NCBI GenBank assembly: GCA_027039975.1
Contig: JALWFE010000128.1
Span: 1-64,000 of the forward strand
Source of the DNA: Flavobacteriales bacterium
GTDB lineage: Bacteria; Bacteroidota; Bacteroidia; Flavobacteriales; Flavobacteriaceae
DNA length: 64,000 nt
Direction: 5' to 3'
A program made the translations under genes and the position numbers. This document shows positions 29,578 to 38,552 of this stretch, piece after piece; position 1 is the first letter of the stretch, and the number at the start of each line of letters is the position of its first letter. A model generated the notes under the pieces. That model saw only the letters and a program-made list of their open reading frames with translations. It ran no database searches and was not told the DNA's origin.

Positions 29578-30222
29578 ATGAAACAATTAAGTATTCTTTT
29601 AGCAGCAATATTACTACTATACTCTTGTCAAAACGAAGCGAAAAAACCGGAACAAAACCGGAAAAAACCGTCAGAAACTTTACAAACCGAAAAATGGATT
29701 TTAAACGAAGATGCTTTGTCTATTCATTGGACGGGCTATAAAACAACCGGAAAAATTCCGGTCAAAGGTGTTTTTCAAAATTTTAATATTAAAGGCGTAA
29801 AACCTGCCGGTAATTTAAAAACAACTATTGAAAATGCAATAGCGGAAATCAATATTTATTCTATTTTTTCAGACAACGAATCCCGTGATAAAAAGTTGAT
29901 AACCAAGCTGTTTGAGAATATGACAGCCACAGAAAAAATATATGCCCGTATCGAACAAATCGATAAAGACGGTCAAACGGCTATGATGAGTATTAAAATG
30001 AACGGCCGTAAAAAAACTTTACCCGTAAAATTGCAAATTGATGAAGATAACGGCAAAGTAACGCTAAACGGCAAATTGGATTTACTTGAAGATTTTGATG
30101 CAAACAAAGCTTTCGAACAATTTCATCAAGTTTGTTACGACAAACACACCGGAAAAGACGGCGTCAGTAAAACTTGGACGGAAGTCGGTTTTAGAGCCGA
30201 ATTGGTCTTTGACAGAAAATAA
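29578..30222 (+). CDS. YceI family lipoprotein
   Basis: Lipobox 'LLLYSCQNE'; 'LSIHWTGYKTTGKIPVKGVFQNFNIKG'. Confidence 0.75.
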   Translation: MKQLSILLAAILLLYSCQNEAKKPEQNRKKPSETLQTEKWILNEDALSIHWTGYKTTGKIPVKGVFQNFNIKGVKPAGNLKTTIENAIAEINIYSIFSDNESRDKKLITKLFENMTATEKIYARIEQIDKDGQTAMMSIKMNGRKKTLPVKLQIDEDNGKVTLNGKLDLLEDFDANKAFEQFHQVCYDKHTGKDGVSKTWTEVGFRAELVFDRK

Positions 30223-30306
30223 GAACATAAAAGAAAAAAACTAATATGACCTTTTATGTCTTTTATGGTTAAAAAAAAATCTGAAATCTGAAATCGTAAA
30301 TCTGAA

Positions 30307-31098
30307 ATGAATTACAAAGTCCTCCTCAAACGTATGCCGACCGAATTGGCAAATCCCGTAAACTATTTTCTCGATGCCGGTGACGACTTCATTATTGTCA
30401 ACAACCTTCTCGAAAAGAAAATTAAAATAAGTTTTGACAGCCATGAATGTTTGAGTTGCGGACAAGATTTGCCAATCTTTGCACAAGGTATGTGTAAAAA
30501 ATGTTATTTCGAAAGTCCGCAAACAGGTGAATGGGTAATGAAACCGGAATTGAGCCGGGCACATTTGGGAATTGAAGATCGCGATTTGGGTTTTGAAGAA
30601 AGTATGCAATTGCAACCACATATCGTATATCTGGCCAGAACCAGTGATATCAAAGTAGGTGTAACCCGTAAATCGCAAATCCCTTACCGTTGGATAGACC
30701 AAGGTGCCGACCAAGCTTTGCCTGTAATGGAAACCCCAAACCGTTTTTTGGCCGGGCAAGCGGAAGTTTTGATAAAACAACATATACCCGATAAAACGGA
30801 TTGGCGTAAATTGCTCAAAGGTATTTCGACGGATAAAAATATTTTACAAGTCAAGGAGCAAATAAAACATCTTTTGACAGACGAACTTGAAAGTTACTGG
30901 TTGGACGAAACCTTGCCTGTCAAAATATCCTACCCCGTCTTAAAATATCCTGAAAAAGTCAAAAGTGTCAACCTCAATAAAATTCCGGAATTTGAAAGCA
31001 TACTTACCGGCATCAAAGGACAATACTTCATTTTTGAGGACGGCAGCGTATTCAACGTGCGTAATCATTCGGGATTTGTGGTGAATTTATCATTTTAG
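30307..31098 (+). CDS. DUF2797 domain-containing protein
   Basis: 'HECLSCGQDLPIFAQGMCKKCYFESPQTGEWVMKPELSRAHLGIEDRDLGFEESMQLQPHIVYLARTSDIKVGVTRKSQIPYRWIDQGA'. Confidence 0.87.
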   Translation: MNYKVLLKRMPTELANPVNYFLDAGDDFIIVNNLLEKKIKISFDSHECLSCGQDLPIFAQGMCKKCYFESPQTGEWVMKPELSRAHLGIEDRDLGFEESMQLQPHIVYLARTSDIKVGVTRKSQIPYRWIDQGADQALPVMETPNRFLAGQAEVLIKQHIPDKTDWRKLLKGISTDKNILQVKEQIKHLLTDELESYWLDETLPVKISYPVLKYPEKVKSVNLNKIPEFESILTGIKGQYFIFEDGSVFNVRNHSGFVVNLSF

Positions 31099-31257
31099 AT
31101 TTATTTTAGTGTAAAGTGCCAAGTACAGAGTGCCAATTGCGAATAAATTTAAGATTTAAAATTTTTTAGATCATAAAAAACCTAAAAGATAAAAAATAGA
31201 TATTAATAACCTATCATGATCTGCTACTTCTCACTTGCTACTTGTTACTAGTAACTA

Positions 31258-31905
31258 TTAACTACCCAAACGTTCAATTTTCCAAGAAAAATCGTCTTGA
31301 AGCGTGTATCGGAAGCGGTCGTGAAGCCGGTTGGGACGTCCTTGCCAAAACTCCATTTCAACAGGTTTGACCAAATAACCACCCCAAAACGACGGTCTGG
31401 GAACTTCTTGATTTTCAAATTTTTTTTCAAACTCTTTAAAACGATTTTCCAAAAATTCTTTACCCGGTATCACTTCACTTTGCGGTGATGACCAAGCCGC
31501 TATTTGACTGCCGCGCGGACGTGTCTCAAAATAGCCGTCCGACAAATTTTCAGCCAATTTGCCAGCTATACCTTTTATAATAATTTGCCGTTCCATCTTC
31601 GGCCAAAAAAATGCCAGTGACACTTTGGGATTTTTAGCAATGGCTTTGCCTTTGGCACTATTGTAATTGGTATAAAAAATAAAACCTTCCCAAGTAAATT
31701 TTTTGAGCAAAACCACCCGGATGCGGGGAAAACCATCCAAACCGGAAGTTGCCAAACTCATCGCATTGACTTCGATACAATCTTCATGTTTTTCGGCATC
31801 GTAAAACCAATTCCGAAAAAGTTCCATAGGATTTTCGGGAACGGACGATTCATCTAGTTTAGCACGTTGATATACTCGCCGGTAATTACTTAAATCTTTT
31901 TCCAT
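31258..31905 (-). CDS. pdxH: Pyridoxamine 5'-phosphate oxidase
   Basis: 'ANAMSLAT'-like 'VNAMSLATSGLDGFPRIRVVLLK', 'FYTNYNSAKGKAIAKNPKVSLAFFWPKMERQI', 'WQGRPNRLHDRFRY'. Confidence 0.95.
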   Translation of the reverse strand: MEKDLSNYRRVYQRAKLDESSVPENPMELFRNWFYDAEKHEDCIEVNAMSLATSGLDGFPRIRVVLLKKFTWEGFIFYTNYNSAKGKAIAKNPKVSLAFFWPKMERQIIIKGIAGKLAENLSDGYFETRPRGSQIAAWSSPQSEVIPGKEFLENRFKEFEKKFENQEVPRPSFWGGYLVKPVEMEFWQGRPNRLHDRFRYTLQDDFSWKIERLGS

Positions 31906-32004
31906 TTTTATAAAGTTTCACTACAAAGATACGTTTTAATCAGAAAATGTTTAAATTTGACAGTCATTAATAAAACCGTTTCCGGATATCTAAAAAGAAA
32001 ATCT

Positions 32005-32535
32005 ATGAAAAATATTGTAATTTTTTTGTTAACAGCATTATTTTTAACCGCTTGCGGCATTTCCGACAAACTTCATACCGAACAATACAAAGGTAAAGAT
32101 ATTTTGGTCGGTAAAGGTCATCGCAGTGATTTGGAAAAAAAATATTACAACGAATGGTTTGATGCCAATTACAGGGATTACAGACCTGATATGCAAATAG
32201 TCAACAAACTAAAGCGTGTTGTTAACGATTACAATATCGTAATTGTGATGGGTACTTGGTGTCCGGATAGTCGCGAGCAGGTGCCGGTTTTATTCAAAAT
32301 TTTGGACTTAGCCGGTTATCGTCAAAATCCGGATATTTATTTTGTACCGCGTCAATACAAATCGTATAAGCCGGCAAAAACATATCAAATCATCCGCGTA
32401 CCTACCGTTATCGTTTACCGAAACGGACAAGAAAAAGGGCGTATCATCGAGTATCCGATGAAAAGTGTGGAAGCGGATTTGCTCAAAATCTTGACAACAA
32501 ATCAATACCGGCACGAATTGCAAAATCCTCAATAG
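32005..32535 (+). CDS. Thioredoxin-family lipoprotein
   Basis: Lipobox 'LFLTACGIS'; 'IVIVMGTWCPDSREQVPVLFKILD' and 'VPTVIVYRNGQEKGRIIE'. Confidence 0.82.
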   Translation: MKNIVIFLLTALFLTACGISDKLHTEQYKGKDILVGKGHRSDLEKKYYNEWFDANYRDYRPDMQIVNKLKRVVNDYNIVIVMGTWCPDSREQVPVLFKILDLAGYRQNPDIYFVPRQYKSYKPAKTYQIIRVPTVIVYRNGQEKGRIIEYPMKSVEADLLKILTTNQYRHELQNPQ

Positions 32536-32548
32536 ATACTATTTGGTA

Positions 32549-33748
32549 TTATTTTAATTTAATCGCCAAGTCCAAAATATCCTTTGCCACTTCTTTTTTT
32601 GTTTTAAGAGGGTAGTCGATAACATCACCGTTTTTAGTCAAAATACTGACTTTATTAGTGTCGTGTTTAAAGCCGGCATTTTTTTCGCGTAGTGAATTGA
32701 CTACAATGAAGTCCAAATTTTTTTTACGAAGTTTTTTAAGAGCATTGTTTTTTTCGTTTTCGGTTTCCATAGCAAAACCGATTAAGATTTGATTGCCGGA
32801 TTTTTTCTGTCCCAAGGAAGCCAAAATATCTTTGGTCGGTTTGAGTTTAAGGCTCATCGAATCACCGTTTTTTTTTATTTTTTGTCCGGCTGTTTGTTCG
32901 GGTGTAAAATCCGCTACGGCTGCTGCCATAATTGTAATATCGGCATTATCAAATTCCCGGTGCACGGCATCATACATTTGTGCCGCATTTTGCACTTTGA
33001 CGGTACGGATATTAGGATGATTAGCTTGCAAATGTGTTGGTCCGAGAATCAAAACGACATCAGCGCCGCGCTCGGCGGCTGCTTCGGCAATGGCAATACC
33101 CATTTTACCGCTTGAATGATTTCCGATAAACCGGACAGGGTCGATAGCTTCATAAGTAGGACCGGCAGATGCCAAAACTTTTTTGCCGGAAAGATCTTTT
33201 TTACCGGCAAAATAATCATTGATACGCTTAAAAATCTTTTCCGGTTCTTCCATACGGCCGTAACCGGTTAAGCCGCTTGCCAGTTCCCCTTCGGTAGCCG
33301 GAATAATTTCATAACCGTAAGATTGTAGTTTCTGTAGATTGGCTTTGGTAGCCGGATGCGCATACATATCCAAATCCATAGCCGGCGCTATCATTACCGG
33401 ACATTTGGCGGACATATACACCGCCAGTAAAAAATTATCCGCTTGACCGGTTGCCATTTTTGCCAATGTATTGGCAGTCACCGGAGCAAACACCATTAAA
33501 TCCGCCCACAAGGCCAATGAAACGTGGTTGTTCCAACTACCTGTACTGTCCTTGATAAATTCACTCAAAACCGGACGTCCCGATAATGTTGATAATGTAA
33601 CCGGTGTCACAAAATCGTGTGCCGCCGGTGTCATCACAATTTGCACATTGGCACCTGCTTTTTTAAGAGATCTGACCAACAATGGTATTTTATAAGCGGC
33701 AATACCACCGCTGATGCCGATAATAATATTTTTGTCTTTGACAGACAC
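32549..33748 (-). CDS. coaBC: Phosphopantothenoylcysteine decarboxylase / phosphopantothenate--cysteine ligase
   Basis: 'IIIGISGGIAAYKIPLLVRSLKKAGANVQIVMTPAA', 'KVLASAGPTYEAIDPVRFIGNHSSGKMG'. Confidence 0.96.
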   Translation of the reverse strand: MSVKDKNIIIGISGGIAAYKIPLLVRSLKKAGANVQIVMTPAAHDFVTPVTLSTLSGRPVLSEFIKDSTGSWNNHVSLALWADLMVFAPVTANTLAKMATGQADNFLLAVYMSAKCPVMIAPAMDLDMYAHPATKANLQKLQSYGYEIIPATEGELASGLTGYGRMEEPEKIFKRINDYFAGKKDLSGKKVLASAGPTYEAIDPVRFIGNHSSGKMGIAIAEAAAERGADVVLILGPTHLQANHPNIRTVKVQNAAQMYDAVHREFDNADITIMAAAVADFTPEQTAGQKIKKNGDSMSLKLKPTKDILASLGQKKSGNQILIGFAMETENEKNNALKKLRKKNLDFIVVNSLREKNAGFKHDTNKVSILTKNGDVIDYPLKTKKEVAKDILDLAIKLK

Positions 33749-33753
33749 TTATT

Positions 33754-34095
33754 TTATTTGTATTCTTTCAAATCTTCGTTTGTCAAATCACGCCAAACAA
33801 TCTGTCCTTCTAACCATTCTTGCAAGGCAATAGCTGTTGGTTTAGGCAAGCGCTCATAGAAACGGGAAATATCTATTTGTTCTTTGTTTTCAAAAGTCTC
33901 TGCCAAAGGATCTTGTTCGGTCTTAAATTCGTCCAGTTTTTGGTCCAATTCTTTTTTCAATTCCTTATTGATTACTTCTGCCCGTTTGGCAATAATTTTT
34001 ATGGCTTTATAAATATTACCCGTCGGTTCTTTGATTTTTTTACGGTCGTAAGTGATAGTTGTAAGAGGTGCTTTGGTTTTTTTTAAATCAGACAT
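33754..34095 (-). CDS. DNA-directed RNA polymerase omega-like subunit (Bacteroidota type)
   Basis: 'TTITYDRKKIKEPTGNIYKAIKIIAKRAEVINKELKKEL'; located between coaBC and bamD. Confidence 0.78.
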   Translation of the reverse strand: MSDLKKTKAPLTTITYDRKKIKEPTGNIYKAIKIIAKRAEVINKELKKELDQKLDEFKTEQDPLAETFENKEQIDISRFYERLPKPTAIALQEWLEGQIVWRDLTNEDLKEYK

Positions 34096-34125
34096 AATAT
34101 ATATATTTATTTGATTTTCAAATTA

Positions 34126-34938
34126 TTAACTTGTTGTTGAGGGATTTTTTTGCATATCACTCAATGCTTTTTGCAACTTTTCAAAAGTTTTTTTGGCTTT
34201 GGTTTTCAAATTTTCGTCTTTGTTTTTTTCCATAAAATTCCGGTAATATCCGATAGCCGTATTTATACGGGCTTCTTTTTTAGATTCCACACTTTGTAAA
34301 GCCAAGTCTGCCGCCGCTTTAAAACGGTAATACAAAGCTTTTTCTTTTAAATAAGAGCCGGGATAATCCACCAAATAATTGTTAAATGCCCTGATTGCCG
34401 CTTTGTAACGGTCCAAATCATAATACATTTTGGCAATTTCAAAATATTTCCGTTCCAATTTCCGTTGCAATTTTTCGTTGATAGCATTGACTTGGTCTTT
34501 GTATTTTGAAAACGGATATTTTTTCAAAAAACTGTTGATTTCTTCGATAGCCCGCACGGTATAACCTTGGTCAAGCGAATAAGGAGGTGACAGCGCTTCA
34601 TAAGCTTTGACGATATAAAAATCTGATTCTTCGGCTTTTGAGCTTTCGGGATACAAACGGGTAAATTTTCTAAACTTTTCCCCTGCCGATTGATAATATT
34701 TCATGTGAAACAATGACATAGCATGCGCAAACAATAAACGTTGGTAAGCCGGTTTTTGTTTGTAAAATTTATCCACTTGCGTAAACAATTGGTCGGCTTT
34801 ACCGTATTTTCCGGCTTTATACATTTTCCACGCCATTTTGTATTTGGCTTCTATATCGTTGCCGTTATACACTTTTTGGTATTCACTGCAAGCTGCTAAC
34901 AACAAAAAGCCGATAATAATCAAAATTAATTTTTTCAT
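34126..34938 (-). CDS. bamD: Outer membrane protein assembly factor BamD
   Basis: Lipobox 'LLLAACSEYQKV'; TPR-like 'YKAGKYGKADQLFTQV...MSLFHMKYYQSAGEKFRKFTRLYPESSKAEESDFYIVKAYEALSPPYSLDQ'. Confidence 0.92.
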   Translation of the reverse strand: MKKLILIIIGFLLLAACSEYQKVYNGNDIEAKYKMAWKMYKAGKYGKADQLFTQVDKFYKQKPAYQRLLFAHAMSLFHMKYYQSAGEKFRKFTRLYPESSKAEESDFYIVKAYEALSPPYSLDQGYTVRAIEEINSFLKKYPFSKYKDQVNAINEKLQRKLERKYFEIAKMYYDLDRYKAAIRAFNNYLVDYPGSYLKEKALYYRFKAAADLALQSVESKKEARINTAIGYYRNFMEKNKDENLKTKAKKTFEKLQKALSDMQKNPSTTS

Positions 34939-34959
34939 TCACAACTGTTTAATTAAGTT

Positions 34960-35175
34960 TTATGGTGATGGCAAGTCCGTTTCCTGCAAATCCACCGCAT
35001 AAGCCGCACGGATCGGGCTATCCATTTTAGTGTCGTGCCGGCGGTCACACAAAAAATACAGCCGTTTGACGAGCTTCCTCCGGTCGCTATTCTCCGGCTT
35101 TTTTTGTAAGTGTCCGCCATCACGCCAGCTGTCATTCCTATCCCTCTTGCCCCGGAAAACAAACTTCCGGTTTGC
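34960..35175. other. GC-rich intergenic island, non-coding element or structured RNA candidate
   Basis: About 53% GC over 34981..35160 (hand count) inside an AT-rich background; no convincing CDS. Confidence 0.5.
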
Positions 35176-35506
35176 AAAAATAAGATTATTATATCACAAT
35201 TGAAAATTTATTATTGCCAAAAAATCGTTAAAATCGAGAGTATGTTGCTAGTTAGATAATGGATAAGTGATAAGTGATAAGGGATAAGGGAAAAAGGATA
35301 ATTTAGTGCTGTTTAGTAATTTGTTAATTATCAAGGACAAACTTTTTAAAATCTTATCCTACTATACTTTAAAAACAACGAGACCTACTAGGTTTCTAAA
35401 ACCTGACAGATATATAAATATTTGATTATCAACAATATAACTTAATCAAAGTCTAAATTGAAAATTATTTAGTAATTTTAACAAAATTTAACCAAACAAC
35501 AATGTT

Positions 35507-37246
35507 ATGGGGTCCATATTAATGATGTTATCCGTTTTTGCCGGTTATATTTTGATGTACAGGATTTACGGAAAATTTATCGCCAAAAGAATTTTCAAAT
35601 TGGATGACAACAATCCCGTTCCGTCTGTTGAATTGGAAGACGGTGTCGATTTTGTGCCGACCAAAAAAGAAGTGATTTTCGGGCATCATTTTGCATCCAT
35701 TGCCGGCACGGGGCCTATTGTCGGGCCGGCTATTGCCGTCATTTGGGGCTGGTTGCCGGCTTTGATTTGGGTCTTTGTCGGTTCTATTGTTATGGGGGCG
35801 GCACATGATTTCGGCAGTTTGATTATTTCAATGCGTAATAAAGGTAAATCCATTTCCGAAATAACCGGAAAATTTATCAATGCACGGACTAAATTTTTCC
35901 TGTTTTTTATTATTTTTCTCGAATTGTGGATTGTTGTTTCCATTTTCGGATTGGTCATTGCCATTTTATTTAAAATGTATCCTCAAGCGGTTTTACCCGT
36001 TTGGTTACAAATCCCGATAGCCATTTATTTGGGATATATTGTGTATAAAAAAGGCGGTAATCTGGCGGTTTGGTCTATTATCGCCGTATTGATAATGTAT
36101 TTGACAGTGGTTTGGGGTACTTATATGCCCCTAAAAATGCCGCAAGCTTTGGGGCTTTCTCCCGTTGCACTTTGGTCCATAATATTATTGATATACGCTT
36201 TTATTGCTTCTATTTTGCCTGTCACCACTTTATTACAACCGCGTGATTATATCAACACACACCAATTGGTCATTGCTATGGTTTTGTTGATTTTAGGTGT
36301 TTTATTTGCCGGATTTTCAGGCGATTTACATATCGTAGCACCGGCTGTCAGATCGCATCCGCAAGGGTCACCGTCATTGATACCGTTTTTGTTTATCACC
36401 ATTGCTTGCGGTGCCATTTCGGGCTTTCACGCTTTGGTTTCGTCGGGAACTTCATCCAAACAAGTAAGACGTGAATCCGATTCGTTATTTGTCGGTTACG
36501 GTGCTATGTTGATGGAAGGTTCTTTGGCGACTTTGGTTATCATCGCTACTGTTGCCGGTATCGGAATGGGGTATTTGACCGGTGACGGTCAGCTGTTGAC
36601 CGGTGTGGAGGCTTGGTCACAACATTATATTTCTTGGCAAGCGGCCGGCGGATTGAGTTCAAAGGTCGGAGCTTTTGTGGAAGGTGCCGCCAATATGATT
36701 CAATCCTTAGGTATCCCTAAAAACATTACACTGACAATTATGGGTGTTTTCGTCGCCTCTTTTGCCGGCACTACCTTGGATACCGCTACTCGTGTGCAAC
36801 GTTATTTAATCAGTGAAACCTTTCCTAAAACCTTTAAAAACAAATATTTTGCTACGGCATTTGTCATTCTGATTGCCTTGTTCTTAATTTTTTCTACCGG
36901 TGCCGACGGTAAAGGCGCTTTAACCTTATGGCCTATTTTCGGAGCTGTCAACCAAACTTTGGCCGCTCTGGTCTTGTTGGTCGTTACAATTTATCTCAAA
37001 GGACGCACCAAATGGGGCTGGCTCATCAGCTTTGTGCCGGCTATCTTTATGCTGGCCGTGTCGATGTGGGCGGTTATTCTCAACCAAATCAATTTTATCA
37101 ACAACCACAATGTTTTACTTACAATATTGAATGCCGTTATTTTATTGGCAATGATTTGGGTAGCCGTTGACGGAGGACGGAAACTTTTTGCCACACCTTT
37201 TAATCCCGAAAAAGATGAAAATAAACAAGTTATTGCAAAAAATTAA
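35507..37246 (+). CDS. Carbon starvation protein A (CstA) family transporter
   Basis: 'GHHFASIAGTGPIVGPAIAVIWGWLPALIWVFVGSIVMGAAHDFGSL', 'GFHALVSSGTSSKQVRRESD', 'TTLDTATRVQRY'. Confidence 0.95.
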   Translation: MGSILMMLSVFAGYILMYRIYGKFIAKRIFKLDDNNPVPSVELEDGVDFVPTKKEVIFGHHFASIAGTGPIVGPAIAVIWGWLPALIWVFVGSIVMGAAHDFGSLIISMRNKGKSISEITGKFINARTKFFLFFIIFLELWIVVSIFGLVIAILFKMYPQAVLPVWLQIPIAIYLGYIVYKKGGNLAVWSIIAVLIMYLTVVWGTYMPLKMPQALGLSPVALWSIILLIYAFIASILPVTTLLQPRDYINTHQLVIAMVLLILGVLFAGFSGDLHIVAPAVRSHPQGSPSLIPFLFITIACGAISGFHALVSSGTSSKQVRRESDSLFVGYGAMLMEGSLATLVIIATVAGIGMGYLTGDGQLLTGVEAWSQHYISWQAAGGLSSKVGAFVEGAANMIQSLGIPKNITLTIMGVFVASFAGTTLDTATRVQRYLISETFPKTFKNKYFATAFVILIALFLIFSTGADGKGALTLWPIFGAVNQTLAALVLLVVTIYLKGRTKWGWLISFVPAIFMLAVSMWAVILNQINFINNHNVLLTILNAVILLAMIWVAVDGGRKLFATPFNPEKDENKQVIAKN

Positions 37247-37511
37247 GAATTTTACCAAACAACTATGGCGTTTATACAATGAAACTGCCCGTGAAAAAGC
37301 CATTGACAGTATTGAAACGGAATTAGGTGAAATGGAAAATATTTTCGGATTGTTGGTATTAGGTTCATTAGTCGGGTTACCGGCACCACCGACGGCTATT
37401 ACTTTGGAATTGTTACCAGAAATGGAAGAACACCTTAAAATCATGTTAAATAAAACCGGTACGGCACACGATCCCTTATCGGATTTGTTATCGGTTTTTG
37501 ATGCCGGCTAA
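37215..37511 (+). CDS. Small uncharacterised protein, overlaps cstA 3' end
   Basis: MKINKLLQKIKNFTKQLWRLYNETAREKAIDSIETELGEMENIFGLLVLGSLVGLPAPPTAITLELLPEMEEHLKIM...; one hydrophobic segment. Confidence 0.75.
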   Translation: MKINKLLQKIKNFTKQLWRLYNETAREKAIDSIETELGEMENIFGLLVLGSLVGLPAPPTAITLELLPEMEEHLKIMLNKTGTAHDPLSDLLSVFDAG

Positions 37512-37640
37512 TGTTAGTTGAAAATTGAAGCTATGACTGTCGTCATTTCGAACGTAATGAGAAATTCCATAAATTACTGACAAAATTCTTTAAATAACAT
37601 TTCGACAAGCTCAGCGCTACAATTTGTGTAAAAATAAAAA

Positions 37641-38552
37641 ATGAATAAAAAAACAACCTATCCAAAAAATATCTTTTTCATCGGAAAAGGCGGTGCCGGA
37701 AAATCCACATCTTCGGCTTTGACCGCTTTACATTTATCCCTAAACAAACATAAAACTTTGCTGGTATCAATGGATCCGGCACACAATCAAAGCGATATTT
37801 TCGAACGGCGATTTTCGGAAAAACCTGTACCGGTAAATGATCATTTATCCGTCATTGAAATCGATACGGAAAAATGGATTGATAAATACTTGACAGATAT
37901 CCGCCACCAAGTCAGACGCAGCTATTCGTATTTGACGGCTTTCAATTTGGAAAAATATTTCGATGTTCTCAAATATTCGCCCGGAATAGAAGAATATGCC
38001 TTAATATCAGCGTTTCAAAATATCCTTAAAAATGCAGGAGATACGGCTTATCTAGTTTTTGATATGCCTCCGACGGCACTGACTTTAAAATTTTTGACAT
38101 TACCGGATTTGTCTCTGATTTGGCTAAACAATTTGTTGGATTTACGTCAAAAAATATTGGAAAAAAAAGAAATCATTTCACGGATAAAATTCGGACACAA
38201 AGAATTGGAAACCGATAAAATCAAAAATAATCTGCAGCAACAAATTGCGACTTACGAACAATTAAGAGCGCTTTTTAAAGATACACATCAAACTTCTTTA
38301 AATTTGGTTTTAAATACCGGCAAATTATCTTTTAACGAATCGTTGTTAATCGTCAAAAAACTCGAAAAATTTCAAATACCCGTCAGCCATATTTTTTTAA
38401 ACAAATATCATAAAGGTTTTGACATATCACACATCAAAAAAGCTTTTAAAACATCAAATATTCAAATTTTGCCACATTACGGCACGGAACTGACAGGCCT
38501 GAAAAATTTGACTGTTTACCTTGAAAAATTGGATAGGTTTATTGAATTTTAG
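37641..38552 (+). CDS. ArsA/Get3-type ATPase (anion-transporting ATPase family)
   Basis: Deviant Walker A 'GKGGAGKSTSSALTALHLSLNKHKTLLVSMDPAHNQSDIF'; 'FDMPPTALTLKFLTLPDLSLIWL'; single ATPase domain. Confidence 0.9.
   Translation: MNKKTTYPKNIFFIGKGGAGKSTSSALTALHLSLNKHKTLLVSMDPAHNQSDIFERRFSEKPVPVNDHLSVIEIDTEKWIDKYLTDIRHQVRRSYSYLTAFNLEKYFDVLKYSPGIEEYALISAFQNILKNAGDTAYLVFDMPPTALTLKFLTLPDLSLIWLNNLLDLRQKILEKKEIISRIKFGHKELETDKIKNNLQQQIATYEQLRALFKDTHQTSLNLVLNTGKLSFNESLLIVKKLEKFQIPVSHIFLNKYHKGFDISHIKKAFKTSNIQILPHYGTELTGLKNLTVYLEKLDRFIEF

Noticed and set aside
34960-35175. RNase P RNA, tmRNA or SRP RNA assignment for the GC-rich island
   Set aside because: Diagnostic sequences (GAGGAAAGTCCGG; tmRNA tag and tRNA-like end; CCGGAAGG apical loop) are not present on either strand.
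34953-35177. 74-aa minus-strand ORF MQTGSLFSGARGIGMTAGVMADTYKKSRR...
   Set aside because: TTG start, no recognisable family, lies in a GC-rich island better treated as non-coding element or remnant.
37641-38552. Arsenic resistance operon
   Set aside because: No arsR, arsB, acr3, arsC or arsD near the ArsA/Get3-like ATPase.
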